DNA of 38,726 nt from Anaerolineae bacterium (lineage in GTDB: Bacteria > Chloroflexota > Anaerolineae > Aggregatilineales > Phototrophicaceae), in assembly GCA_022820125.1 (NCBI GenBank), contig JAJEGA010000063.1, forward strand, positions 1-38,726, in the 5' to 3' direction. Position numbers and translations under genes: made by a program. The notes beneath the pieces were generated by a model. That model ran no database searches, was not told the DNA's origin, and saw nothing but the letters and a program-made list of their open reading frames with translations. Positions 9,420 to 18,108 of this stretch are shown piece after piece (position 1 is the first letter of the stretch; every line of letters starts with the position of its first letter).

Positions 9420-9926
9420 ATGGCGATCATTGGCAATCCAAAATACGAAGCGCGCATCGACCGCCATTTGGCGAAGTATGAGACGAAGCGCTCGGCGGTG
9501 ATGCCGCTGCTTTACATTGCGCAGGAAGAATACGGCTGGGTGAACCCCGAAGGCATTCGGGAAGTGGCGGAGATTCTGAACCTGGATCCGACGCAGGTCA
9601 AATCGATCGCTGGCTTCTACACCATGTATTCGGAGAAGCCGAAGGGCAAATATTGGTTGCAAGTCTGCACCGATTTGCCTTGCGCGCTGCAAGGCGCCGA
9701 TGAGTTTCACGCCTGGCTGAAAGACGAGCTGGACGTGGAAGAGGGCGGCACGACGACAGATGACATGTTCACCGTCGAGCATGTTATGTGCTTGGCCGCT
9801 TGCGATAAGGCGCCGATGCTACAATGCAATTTTCACTACGTCGAGAATCTCGATCAAGACAAGATGCGCGGGCTGCTGGCGAAATGGCGCCAGGAAGCGG
9901 CGCAGGCCGCGAATGGCCGCGGCTAA
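9420..9926 (+). CDS. nuoE: NADH-quinone oxidoreductase subunit E (2Fe-2S)
   Basis: This 24-kDa-type thioredoxin-fold subunit binds the 2Fe-2S cluster N1a in the NADH module. The four ligands are visible as CTDLPC near residues 84-89 and CLAAC near 124-128. An N-terminal helical bundle precedes them (KRSAVMPLLYIAQEEYGW). Length (168) is normal. A gap of 94 bases separates it from nuoD, and AAGGAAAGTAGTGC precedes the ATG. Confidence 0.95.
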   Translation: MAIIGNPKYEARIDRHLAKYETKRSAVMPLLYIAQEEYGWVNPEGIREVAEILNLDPTQVKSIAGFYTMYSEKPKGKYWLQVCTDLPCALQGADEFHAWLKDELDVEEGGTTTDDMFTVEHVMCLAACDKAPMLQCNFHYVENLDQDKMRGLLAKWRQEAAQAANGRG

Positions 9927-9956
9927 ACGGGATTGAACAAGGAATCAACGGCGATT

Positions 9957-11222
9957 ATGCATATTCTCTTGCGCGGACGCGATATCGAAAACATCAAACA
10001 GCTTGATGTTTATGAGGCGCATGGCGGCTTCGTTGGCATGAAGCATGCGCTGGCGATGACGCCGGCCGAGGTTATTGATGTTGTAAAAGCCTCAGGCTTG
10101 CGCGGTCGTGGCGGCGCCGGCTTCCCCACCGGCGTCAAGTGGAGCTTCATCCCACAGCATGAGCCGGTCAAGTTCGTCACGGTCAACGCCGATGAAAGCG
10201 AGACGGGCACCTTCAAAGATCGCGAGATCATGGAGGAGAATCCTTATCAGTTAATCGAAGGCTCGCTAATCTGCGCTTATGCCATTCAGGCGAAGGCAGT
10301 CTATATCTACCTGCGCGGGGAGTTCTGGGATATTGGCGATCAGTTGGACGAGTGCATTGAGGCATTGCGCGCCAAGGGTTACATCGGCGAGAACATCATG
10401 GGTTCGGGTTACGACTGCGAGGTCTACACCCACCTCGGCGCCGGCGCTTATATCTGCGGCGAAGAGAGCGCGCTGCTTAACAGCCTTGAAGGTTATCTGG
10501 GTCAGCCGCGTGTGCGTCCCCCATTCCCGGCGCAAAAGGGCGGCGGTCTCTATAAAGAAGCGACCGTTGTCAACAATGTCGAGACGCTGGCGAACGTTCC
10601 ATATATCTTGAGCGAGGGGGCGGGCGCCTTCAAGGCGATCGGCACAGAACAGAGCGCGGGCAACAAGATCTATTGCGTCAGCGGTCACGTGAAGCGCCCG
10701 GGCAATTATGAGCTGCCGATGGGCGCGACCTTTCGCGAATTGCTTTACCAACACGCTGGCGGACCGCTGCATGACGATCGACCATTGAAGGCGATGCTGC
10801 CATCCGGCGGTTCGGGACCCATCGTGCCGCTGAGCGATGAAGTGCTGGATACGCCAATGAGCTATGAGGACTGCGCCAACATCGGCACCATCATCGGTTC
10901 GGCTTCGATCATCATCATGGATGAAACGGTGGATATGACCTGGGTCGCGTCAAAGGTCACCAAGTTCTTCAAGCACGAGAGCTGCGGCAAGTGCACACCC
11001 TGCCGCGAAGGCACCTATTGGCTGGACAAAGTTATCGATCGCATACTGGATGGGCGCGGCTCGCCTGATGATGTCAAGCGCATCGCCGATGTGGCTGAGA
11101 ATATGGCGGGCACGACGCTTTGCGCCTTGGGGGATTTCGCCGCCAATCCCATCATTCATACGATCCGTCATTTCCCGGATGATTTTGCGCAGCATGTTAC
11201 TGCGCAAGCGGCGGATGGTTAG
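9957..11222 (+). CDS. nuoF: NADH-quinone oxidoreductase subunit F (NADH/FMN binding)
   Basis: This 51-kDa-type subunit oxidises NADH via FMN and passes electrons to 4Fe-4S cluster N3. The glycine-rich FMN/NADH site GRGGAGFPTGVKW (about residue 50), the second site GAGAYICGEESALLNSLEG, and the N3 ligands CGKCTPC plus the distal Cys in TTLCALGD are all present. I chose ATG 9957 (421 residues) because family members begin close to the HILLRG segment. AAGGA lies 13 bases upstream, which is rather far. TTG 9933 would add eight residues (MNKESTAI). Confidence 0.94.
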   Translation: MHILLRGRDIENIKQLDVYEAHGGFVGMKHALAMTPAEVIDVVKASGLRGRGGAGFPTGVKWSFIPQHEPVKFVTVNADESETGTFKDREIMEENPYQLIEGSLICAYAIQAKAVYIYLRGEFWDIGDQLDECIEALRAKGYIGENIMGSGYDCEVYTHLGAGAYICGEESALLNSLEGYLGQPRVRPPFPAQKGGGLYKEATVVNNVETLANVPYILSEGAGAFKAIGTEQSAGNKIYCVSGHVKRPGNYELPMGATFRELLYQHAGGPLHDDRPLKAMLPSGGSGPIVPLSDEVLDTPMSYEDCANIGTIIGSASIIIMDETVDMTWVASKVTKFFKHESCGKCTPCREGTYWLDKVIDRILDGRGSPDDVKRIADVAENMAGTTLCALGDFAANPIIHTIRHFPDDFAQHVTAQAADG

Positions 11223-11230
11223 CGGCTGAT

Positions 11231-11554
11231 ATGGGCTTGCGAGGCATTGGCGGGGGCTTGGGCAAGCTCGTCGGCAGCCTTGTGCGGCCGCCCTTGGAAC
11301 GGGAGCGCAGGTTTTACCGACACTATCGGGATTTGAACCGCCAAATCGAAGCGACGCCGGATAACATGACACTTTATGTATTGCGCGGCGAACTGAATCT
11401 GCAGCGGCGCGAATATGCGCGAGCGAAGGCTGATTTCGGGATCGCCCTTGAATTGGCGGCGAGCGTCGATGACACAAAGGGCTGGCTCGTGATGGAGCAA
11501 GTCATGCGGGATCGCGCGATTTATGGACTGAAGCTGGCGGAGCGCGAGTTGTAA
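11231..11554 (+). CDS. Small TPR-like protein within the nuo operon, function unknown
   Basis: A 107-residue basic protein encoded between nuoF and nuoG. Residues about 28-80 (YRHYRDLNRQIEATPDNMTLYVLRGE, LNLQRREYARAKADFGIALELAA) have the spacing and A/L pattern of one or two tetratricopeptide-like helix pairs. The N terminus is glycine-rich (GLRGIGGGLGKLVGSLVRPP). It has no signal peptide, cysteine cluster or membrane helix. The gene starts 8 bases after nuoF and ends 42 bases before nuoG, on the same strand. A role as an assembly factor or accessory subunit of the NADH module is plausible from position alone. The ribosome site is weak. Confidence 0.75.
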   Translation: MGLRGIGGGLGKLVGSLVRPPLERERRFYRHYRDLNRQIEATPDNMTLYVLRGELNLQRREYARAKADFGIALELAASVDDTKGWLVMEQVMRDRAIYGLKLAEREL

Positions 11555-11596
11555 TCGCCGCGGCATGGGCGGCGGATGATGAATGTGGAGGCCTGA

Positions 11597-14131
11597 ATGT
11601 CCGACACGGTGACGATCAACATTGACGGAAAAGAATACCAGGTAGAAGCTGGCGCGAATCTGGTTGATGCCGCCAAGTGGCACGCTGGCAACGACATCCC
11701 TGTCTTTTGCTATCACCCGAAGATGGACCCGGTCGGCATGTGTCGGATGTGCTTGGTTGAACTGGGTACGCCCGCGCGCGACCGCGCCACCGGCGATGTG
11801 ATGCTCAACGACGACGGCAGCCCGCAGATCCGATATTTCCCCAAGCTGCAAACCGCTTGCACAACAACCGTCAGTGATGGCATGCACATCAAGACGAACA
11901 CGCAGGAAGTGATCGACGCGCGCAATGATGTGCTGGAGTTCCTGCTCTCGAGCCATCCGCTGGATTGCCCAATCTGCGACAAAGGCGGCGAATGCCCGCT
12001 GCAGAATCTGACGATGCGCCACGGCCCCCAATCATCGCGCATGTATTTTGAAGACAAGCAATTATTGGAAAAACACTATCCGCTGGGCGATCTGATCTTC
12101 CTCGACCGCGAGCGCTGCATTCAATGCGCCCGCTGCGTCCGCTTTCAAGACGAGGTGGTCGGCGATGACGTGCTGGCGTTCCACGAGCGTGGACGCCGAT
12201 TGCAGATTATTACCGATTCCGATCCCGGCTTTGATACCTATTTCAGCGGCAACACAACGGACATTTGTCCGGTTGGCGCGCTGACCACGACGGATTTCCG
12301 CTTCGGCGCGCGCCCCTGGGAATTGAACGAAGTGCCGAGCATTTCACCTTGGGACGCCGCCGGCGAGAACATCAGCCTAAGCATGCGGCTCGACCGCGAC
12401 TTCGGCGGCAAGGCGCTGATCAAACGGGTTATGCCGCGCCAGAATGAGCGCGTCAACGAAATCTGGATCAGCGACAAGACGCGATTCGGCCATCATTTCA
12501 CGCGCAGCGAAGATCGTCTGACGCAGCCGCAGATGCGAAGCGACGGCGTATTACGCCCGTCCAACTGGGCGGCGGCAATTCCGGCAATGGCGGAGGCGCT
12601 GAAGGGCGGCGCTGGCGATGTCGCGGCGATCGCCGGCGGCAGCGTGGCCAACGAAGACCTTTGGGAGCTGCGCCAATTGGTCGAAGGGCTTGGCGGTTCG
12701 CGCTTGGGCGCCTGGATGCCGACCCATGGCGGCGCCGAGATTGTCGCCGAGGTCGGCGTCGGCTTCGGCACGAATCTGGGTCAGCTCGGGCGCGGCGACG
12801 CGATCCTGGTGATCGCTTCGGACTTGGAAGAAGAGGCGCCGATTTGGCGATTGCGGCTGAAACAGGCGCAAGACCGCGGCGCTTATCTGGTCGTCGCCAA
12901 CGCGCGTCATACGCGGCTGGAAGACTTTGCCATTCAAGGCGCGCGCAACGACAAAGTGGTTGAGGGCGATGTCATCCGTTATGACGCAGGCGATGCGGTA
13001 TCGACGCTGCAGCATCTCAATGCCAATCATCGAGACATCGCCGGGCGCTTGAGCGCGGCGGAGAATCTGGTGATTGTCGCCGGCGCTGAAGGCTTGACGC
13101 TCTCCGGCAGCAAAGCGCTGGCGCAGGCGGCTGCCAATTTCCTCATCGAGAGCGGTCATATCGGGCGGCGCAACAACGGTCTGCTCATACCATTGCCCGG
13201 CGCGAATGGCATGGGTTTGCATTACCTGGGATATACAGCGGATGCGACGCTGGATATTATGGCGAATCCGCCAAAAGCGCTGATCGTCGCCCAAGCGGAA
13301 TTGCTTGATGATGATCCGGCGGCCCGCGCTTGGCTGAGCCAGGTTGAGACGATCATTTACGCCAATTTCTTTGATGACGGCATCTCTGAACTGGCGGATT
13401 TCGTCCTGCCGCTGCAGACTTTCGCCGAGCGCGACGGCAGCTTTGTGAATGGCGAGCGGCGCGTGCAGCGGTTCTACACCGGGCAAGGTCCGATCGGTCA
13501 ATCGCTGCCGGCTTGGAAGCTATTTGGCGGCCTGCGGGCTGCGCTTGACGCGGGCTCGCTTCAGCCTTCAGCGGCTGCGGTCATGCTGGGCTTGAGCGAA
13601 AATGTCAGCGCGTTTGAGGGCATCAGTTACAAGGCGCTGGCGCAGGTCAAACGCGAGTTCCCCGATGTGGGGGGGCGCGATCTATATTATGGCGGCGCCG
13701 CCTACACCAACACCGGCGGGCTCGGCGTACAGATTCCGACCGCGTCCGACAGGCGAAAAGGGCGGCGGCCGCGCCGATTGCCTGCTTTTGACCAGCCGGC
13801 GGCGGGCGAAGACGAGTTTCTTATCATGCCGATCACGCGCTTGTATAATCGCCAGCGCAACTTCCGGCCGACCTTGATTCTCGAACCGCGCATCTTGACG
13901 CCGTATGCGATTATCAATGCTGAAGACGCCGCGGCGATGGGCATTAACGGAGGCGATATCATTGAGATCAACGCGGGCGAATCGAGTGTTCGCGCGCGGG
14001 CGGCGCTCAGCGACGACATCTCAGCTGGGGCGGCTGCCCTTCCTCGTCATCTGACGGCGGAAGCCATCCCGCTGACGATTACGACGGGCAGCATCCGCAA
14101 AGTGGCGGAAGCGGTCGCAGTTGGCGACTGA
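11597..14131 (+). CDS. nuoG: NADH-quinone oxidoreductase subunit G, lacking N7 cluster ligands
   Basis: An 844-residue 75-kDa-type subunit that carries the electron wire of complex I. The 2Fe-2S ligands are in CYHPKMDPVGMCRMC and the Cys of ACTTTV. The His/Cys3 4Fe-4S site is HPLDCPICDKGGEC. The next 4Fe-4S site is CIQCARC plus the Cys of TDICPVGAL. A degenerate molybdopterin-oxidoreductase domain follows. At the usual position of the extra cluster N7 (CxxCxxxC after the 4Fe-4S domain) the sequence reads VPSISPWDAAGENI, with no cysteine, so N7 is absent. GGAGG lies 7 bases before the ATG. Confidence 0.95.
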   Translation: MSDTVTINIDGKEYQVEAGANLVDAAKWHAGNDIPVFCYHPKMDPVGMCRMCLVELGTPARDRATGDVMLNDDGSPQIRYFPKLQTACTTTVSDGMHIKTNTQEVIDARNDVLEFLLSSHPLDCPICDKGGECPLQNLTMRHGPQSSRMYFEDKQLLEKHYPLGDLIFLDRERCIQCARCVRFQDEVVGDDVLAFHERGRRLQIITDSDPGFDTYFSGNTTDICPVGALTTTDFRFGARPWELNEVPSISPWDAAGENISLSMRLDRDFGGKALIKRVMPRQNERVNEIWISDKTRFGHHFTRSEDRLTQPQMRSDGVLRPSNWAAAIPAMAEALKGGAGDVAAIAGGSVANEDLWELRQLVEGLGGSRLGAWMPTHGGAEIVAEVGVGFGTNLGQLGRGDAILVIASDLEEEAPIWRLRLKQAQDRGAYLVVANARHTRLEDFAIQGARNDKVVEGDVIRYDAGDAVSTLQHLNANHRDIAGRLSAAENLVIVAGAEGLTLSGSKALAQAAANFLIESGHIGRRNNGLLIPLPGANGMGLHYLGYTADATLDIMANPPKALIVAQAELLDDDPAARAWLSQVETIIYANFFDDGISELADFVLPLQTFAERDGSFVNGERRVQRFYTGQGPIGQSLPAWKLFGGLRAALDAGSLQPSAAAVMLGLSENVSAFEGISYKALAQVKREFPDVGGRDLYYGGAAYTNTGGLGVQIPTASDRRKGRRPRRLPAFDQPAAGEDEFLIMPITRLYNRQRNFRPTLILEPRILTPYAIINAEDAAAMGINGGDIIEINAGESSVRARAALSDDISAGAAALPRHLTAEAIPLTITTGSIRKVAEAVAVGD

Positions 14132-14149
14132 CGACAGGGGAATTAACGC

Positions 14150-15727
14150 ATGAGCCGAAATTTGAAGATTGCGATTGGGGTCATCGTCCTTGGTGGGCTG
14201 GCGGTCACGATTGTGGCGGTGGCGCTTATCATCGCCAATCTGGGCGCGATCGCAACCTGGGTCGGCTTCGACGACGCGCTCAACCTGGATGGACGCCAAG
14301 GCGCGATCGGCATGATCCTCAACCCGGAAGCGCGGGTGCGGAACGTCATCCAATGCCGGGATGACGCTGGTTGCTCGGCGCTTTGGCCCATCATATTCGC
14401 CACGGGTTTCGCTTTTGTCATCGTTACCGGTTTCGCCTATACCACGCTCTTGGAGCGGCGCCTGCTGGCTTTCTTGCAGCACCGAGTGGGACCCAATCGC
14501 GTCGGTCCGCAAGGTTTCTTGCAGCCGGCGGCTGACGGCGTCAAGCTCGTCTTCAAAGAGGACTTGATTCCCGCCGGCGCTGACAAGTGGGTGTTCCGCC
14601 TGGCGCCGATGATCAAGGTCATACCGATCTTGATGATTGCTGCGGTGATCCCAATGGGACCGGATCTGGTCTTGCCTTGGTTCGCGCCGTCCCTCGGCGA
14701 TGTCTGGTTCCAGGCGCCGCAGGGCTTGATCGATTCCAATGTCGGCATCTTGTGGGTGATCGCCATCACCAGCATCGCGACTTATGGCGTTGTGCTGGCG
14801 GGCTGGTCGAGCGATAACAAATACGCCATGCTGGGCGCCTTGCGCGCATCAGCCCAGATGATCAGCTATGAGCTCAGTTTCGCCTTGACGCTGGCCATTC
14901 CGGTTATGATTGTGGGCAGCATGGCGATTGGCGACATCATCGACGCGCAGCGGAATATCTGGGATTGGTTCGTCTTCCAAAATCCGCTGGCGGCGGCCGT
15001 GCTGATTCTGGCGCTGCTGGCGGAGACCAATCGGGCGCCCTTTGACCTGACTGAAGCCGAGCAGGAACTCACGCAAGGATATATGACCGAATACAGCGGC
15101 ATGAAGTTCGCGCTCTTTATGATGGCGGAGTATCTCGGGATGATCGCCGTCAGCCTGGTGGCGATTGCGGTTTTCTTCGGCGGTTATCATCTCTGGCCGA
15201 TGGACGGCCTGCCGATTCTGGCGCCGGTGATCTTCATCCTCAAAGTCGTCTTGATGCTCTGCTTCATGATTTGGATCCGGGCGACGCTGCCGCGGATCCG
15301 CTATGACCGGCTTATGCAATTCGGCTGGAAGGTGATGATCCCGCTGGCGCTGCTGGCGGTGGCCTGGACGGCGGTGTCGATCGTCGTCGGCGATGCCCTG
15401 GGCGGTACGGCTTATCCCTTTATTTCCGGCATTGTCTTCGTCCTGGTTCTGCTGATTGGCGGCTTGGCGCTGCGCCGGATGAGCCGGGACCGCGACAGCG
15501 AAGAGGCGATCCCCCTGGAGGACGACCCGGCTTATACCGGCGAACGGCGCGGCTTGGGCTGGGTGCTGGTGCATCTGGTTGGCATGTTGATCGCCATCCC
15601 GCTGGCGCATATTCGTTTTCAGTTGAGGGCGCTTGAGGGCTTGGCGAGCTTCGGGCGCACGCCGGACGAAGACCGCTTGATGGAAAGCGGCGAGACCGCC
15701 ATCAAGACCGCGCCGGGTGGCGATTGA
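14150..15727 (+). CDS. nuoH: NADH-quinone oxidoreductase subunit H, extended at both ends
   Basis: This membrane subunit forms the quinone chamber and joins the peripheral and membrane arms. Conserved segments are LLERRLLAFLQHRVGPNRVGPQGFLQPAADGVKLVFKEDLIP near residues 101-145 and the acidic ETNRAPFDLTEAEQELTQGY loop near 295. At 525 residues it is about 180 longer than typical NuoH. The first roughly 85 residues add one helix (8-30) and an external-looking loop with a Cys pair (Cys68, Cys74). The C terminus adds a charged linker (MSRDRDSEEAIPLEDD), another hydrophobic stretch (GWVLVHLVGMLIAIPLA) and a tail. The start is ATG 14150, 18 bases after nuoG. Confidence 0.94.
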   Translation: MSRNLKIAIGVIVLGGLAVTIVAVALIIANLGAIATWVGFDDALNLDGRQGAIGMILNPEARVRNVIQCRDDAGCSALWPIIFATGFAFVIVTGFAYTTLLERRLLAFLQHRVGPNRVGPQGFLQPAADGVKLVFKEDLIPAGADKWVFRLAPMIKVIPILMIAAVIPMGPDLVLPWFAPSLGDVWFQAPQGLIDSNVGILWVIAITSIATYGVVLAGWSSDNKYAMLGALRASAQMISYELSFALTLAIPVMIVGSMAIGDIIDAQRNIWDWFVFQNPLAAAVLILALLAETNRAPFDLTEAEQELTQGYMTEYSGMKFALFMMAEYLGMIAVSLVAIAVFFGGYHLWPMDGLPILAPVIFILKVVLMLCFMIWIRATLPRIRYDRLMQFGWKVMIPLALLAVAWTAVSIVVGDALGGTAYPFISGIVFVLVLLIGGLALRRMSRDRDSEEAIPLEDDPAYTGERRGLGWVLVHLVGMLIAIPLAHIRFQLRALEGLASFGRTPDEDRLMESGETAIKTAPGGD

Positions 15728-15790
15728 TCAACCCGACGCAGTTGGCTTAAGGTTAATTTTCCCGAGAAAGACGGATTTGAGGGCAGGATT

Positions 15791-16285
15791 ATGAACGTCA
15801 TCAAAGGATTCCAGACGACGCTGAAGCATCTGATGGATGACGCGGTCACCGTGCAATATCCGGAACAGGTGCAGAAGTTTCACGATCGTTACAAGGGTCG
15901 GCATCACCTGCGCCGCTACGAGAATGGGCTGGAGAAATGCATCGGCTGTTCGCTATGCGCTGCCGCCTGCCCGGCGGACGCAATCTGGGTAGAGGCGGCG
16001 GAGAATACCGACGACGAGCGTTACAGCCCAGGCGAGCGCTACGCCAAAACCTACGAGATTAATATGCTGCGCTGCATCTTCTGCGGTTATTGCGAAGACG
16101 CCTGCCCGACCGAAGCGATTCAACTGGGGCACGAGCATCAGATGTCCTTCACCGATCGGCGCGACGCGATCTATACCAAGGAGATGCTGATCGACGCGCC
16201 GGAAGCGGGCGCGGATGGCACGCCGCAGACGGTCGAGCCGGGCGCTTACGATCGGTCGATCCCCGATATGGAAGACCCGTCTTAG
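15791..16285 (+). CDS. nuoI: NADH-quinone oxidoreductase subunit I (two 4Fe-4S)
   Basis: A 164-residue ferredoxin-like subunit holding clusters N6a and N6b, which hand electrons to N2 in NuoB. The two 4Fe-4S motifs are CIGCSLCAAACPADAI near residue 53 and CIFCGYCEDACPTEAI near 97. The N-terminal amphipathic segment (KGFQTTLKHLMDD) and HHLRRYENGLEKC are family-like. It follows nuoH after 63 bases. A promoter-like sequence lies in the 77-base gap before nuoJ. Confidence 0.95.
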   Translation: MNVIKGFQTTLKHLMDDAVTVQYPEQVQKFHDRYKGRHHLRRYENGLEKCIGCSLCAAACPADAIWVEAAENTDDERYSPGERYAKTYEINMLRCIFCGYCEDACPTEAIQLGHEHQMSFTDRRDAIYTKEMLIDAPEAGADGTPQTVEPGAYDRSIPDMEDPS

Positions 16286-16300
16286 CGCCAGTAATGCAAA

Positions 16301-16335
16301 TTGAAGCGATATGGACATTGTGCTAAAATGCACAA
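16301..16335 (+). promoter_or_regulatory. Internal promoter of nuoJ-N with a palindrome over the -10
   Basis: TTGAAG at 16301-16306 and TAAAAT at 16324-16329 are exactly 17 bases apart, with TGC before the -10 (extended). The -10 hexamer is flanked by a perfect 6-base inverted repeat, TTGTGC (16318-16323) and GCACAA (16330-16335). This could be an operator that blocks polymerase, or chance. The nuoJ ATG is at 16363, about 27 bases after the expected start site. Confidence 0.55.
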
Positions 16336-16362
16336 AGTCGCCCTGAATGGGAAATAGTAAGT

Positions 16363-17751
16363 ATGGAATGGTTGTTCCTCACGGTTAGCTTTGTGGCGGT
16401 TCTGGCAGCCGCCATGATGTTGACGCGGCAAAACGCGGTGCATAGCGCGCTCTTTCTCATTGTTAATTTCGGCTGCGTCGCTTTTCTTTATTTGATGCTG
16501 GACGCGCCCTTTCTGGCGATGGTGCAGGTGACGGTCTACACCGGCGCGATCATGGTGCTTTTTCTATTTGTCATCATGCTGCTCGGCGCCGAGACGACCA
16601 CCGACTCCTCGGGGCGGATGCGCTGGCTGGGGCTGGCCGGCTCCGGCGTCGCCATACTTTTGCTCTTGATTTTCGCCTTCCCGATCGCATCGGACATGCT
16701 TGCTGAAGAAAAGCCGGCGCCGCTTGACGCGCGCGCGCAGTTGCGCGTCATCAATGCGATCCCCGCGGGCGATGCGGAAGAATTCACCGTGATGGAAATG
16801 GGCTTCGCGATGCCGCTTGCGGGCAGCGTAAGCGCCAACGTCGCCCTGGACGCGGTAGACGCGACGATGCCGGATAGCCGGATTGACGGCGTCGCCTATA
16901 ATGACGCGCGAGAAGCCATCCGCGGCTACACCGCCCTTGATGCTGGCGAATATACGGTTATCGTCGGCGTCGATGATGGCAGCTATGTATCAGGACCCAT
17001 CTTCACAAAAGACCTGGTTCTGTCGCCGGATTCCGCCGTCTCGCTGGTGGTCTACGAGAATGAACAGGGCTTGGTTGATGTAACGGTGCTGACCGATGAC
17101 ATCAGCGCGCCGGCTGTGGGAAAGATGCGTCTGACGCTATTCAACGCGGTAACGGACCGGCAAGTGTCGCTGGTTGATGTTGGTCAGTACACGGCGCGGC
17201 GCAGTCTATGCGATGACTCGTCCTGCAATAGCTTGATCCCGCATCGCAAACTGATCGAGCAACTGCCGGCCGGCGGGCGCGCCAGCCTGGAGCTTGAAGA
17301 GGGCAGCTACAATCTGGCATTTGTCGATCAGAATCAGAACGTCTTGCGTACGCTGGCGGAATATCAGGCGGACCGGGGGCGAATTGAAACGCGTGTGCTG
17401 GTGCGCGAACCCGGTGTGCCGGGCAGCCAAGCCAGCTACCGCGCCGCCGTCTTCAGCGCAATTGGCGTGCCGGCATTTGGCAGCCCTGAGTCGGTGGGGC
17501 AGGTCTTGTTCATCGAATACCTGCTGCCGGTGATGCTGGTGGGCATGCTGCTGCTGGTGGCGCTGATTGGCGTGATTGTGCTGGCGCGGCCCGATGCATT
17601 GGCGCAAGCCGAGCGCCGCCGCATCAATCGCCGCCGCCGAGTGAACCGCCCGCTTGTCAGCGTGATTTCACAGCAGACGGGCGCCGATGTATTAAGCGGC
17701 GATTATCGGGCGAAGCTGACCGGCGGGCCCGATAATGGCGCGGACCAGTAG
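16363..17751 (+). CDS. nuoJ: NADH-quinone oxidoreductase subunit J with a large extracytoplasmic insert
   Basis: The normal NuoJ (ND6) is about 165-200 residues with five helices; this one has 462. Helices 1-4 fall at about residues 2-22, 27-46, 50-75 (including the conserved VYTGAIMVLFLFVIMLLGAE) and 88-110. Helix 5 is at about 380-408 (LFIEYLLPVMLVGMLLLVALIGVIVLAR). Residues about 112-372 between helices 4 and 5 form two similar beta-rich repeats, starting LRVINAIPAG and MRLTLFNAV and each with a later (L)xxGxY strand. They resemble DUF4397-type domains. The basic C-terminal tail (ERRRINRRRRVNR) suggests that end is cytoplasmic, placing the insert outside. Cys283 and Cys288 could form a disulfide. 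The reading frame is continuous. Confidence 0.92.
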   Translation: MEWLFLTVSFVAVLAAAMMLTRQNAVHSALFLIVNFGCVAFLYLMLDAPFLAMVQVTVYTGAIMVLFLFVIMLLGAETTTDSSGRMRWLGLAGSGVAILLLLIFAFPIASDMLAEEKPAPLDARAQLRVINAIPAGDAEEFTVMEMGFAMPLAGSVSANVALDAVDATMPDSRIDGVAYNDAREAIRGYTALDAGEYTVIVGVDDGSYVSGPIFTKDLVLSPDSAVSLVVYENEQGLVDVTVLTDDISAPAVGKMRLTLFNAVTDRQVSLVDVGQYTARRSLCDDSSCNSLIPHRKLIEQLPAGGRASLELEEGSYNLAFVDQNQNVLRTLAEYQADRGRIETRVLVREPGVPGSQASYRAAVFSAIGVPAFGSPESVGQVLFIEYLLPVMLVGMLLLVALIGVIVLARPDALAQAERRRINRRRRVNRPLVSVISQQTGADVLSGDYRAKLTGGPDNGADQ

Positions 17752-17770
17752 CGGCGGGGGAAGCTAGACG

Positions 17771-18079
17771 ATGAATCCAATCGGCGTCGAACCCTATATC
17801 GTCTTGAGCATGGTGCTGTTCCTGCTGGGGGCGCTGGGTGTGCTCATGCGGCGGAACGCGATTCTGGTGTTCATGTCGGTCGAGCTGATGCTGAATTCGG
17901 CGAATCTGGCGCTGGTCGCCTTTGCGCGCGAGTGGGGCCAGGTCAATGGGCACGTATTTGTTTTCTTTGTGATGACCGTGGCCGCGGCTGAAGTGGCGGT
18001 GGGCTTGGCGCTGATCGTGAATATTTTCCGCGAGCGCCAGAGTATCAATATTGACGACTTGCAGCAGATGCAAGGCTGA
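17771..18079 (+). CDS. nuoK: NADH-quinone oxidoreductase subunit K
   Basis: A 102-residue, three-helix membrane subunit (ND4L type) with helices at about 7-25, 30-52 and 60-85. It keeps the conserved acidic residues of the proton path in [17 protein letters not shown] (Glu in helix 2) and the Glu in [13 protein letters not shown] (helix 3). Length is standard. GGGGGAAG precedes the ATG. It starts 19 bases after nuoJ and ends 29 bases before nuoL. Confidence 0.96.
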   Translation: MNPIGVEPYIVLSMVLFLLGALGVLMRRNAILVFMSVELMLNSANLALVAFAREWGQVNGHVFVFFVMTVAAAEVAVGLALIVNIFRERQSINIDDLQQMQG

Positions 18080-18108
18080 TTGAAGGCAGTCGGAAGAGTC
18101 TTTGGCAA

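Noticed and set aside
16696..17480. NuoJ insert as a frameshift or assembly chimera
   Set aside because: The frame is open through both domains and returns precisely into a correct helix 5, with codon use like the neighbours.
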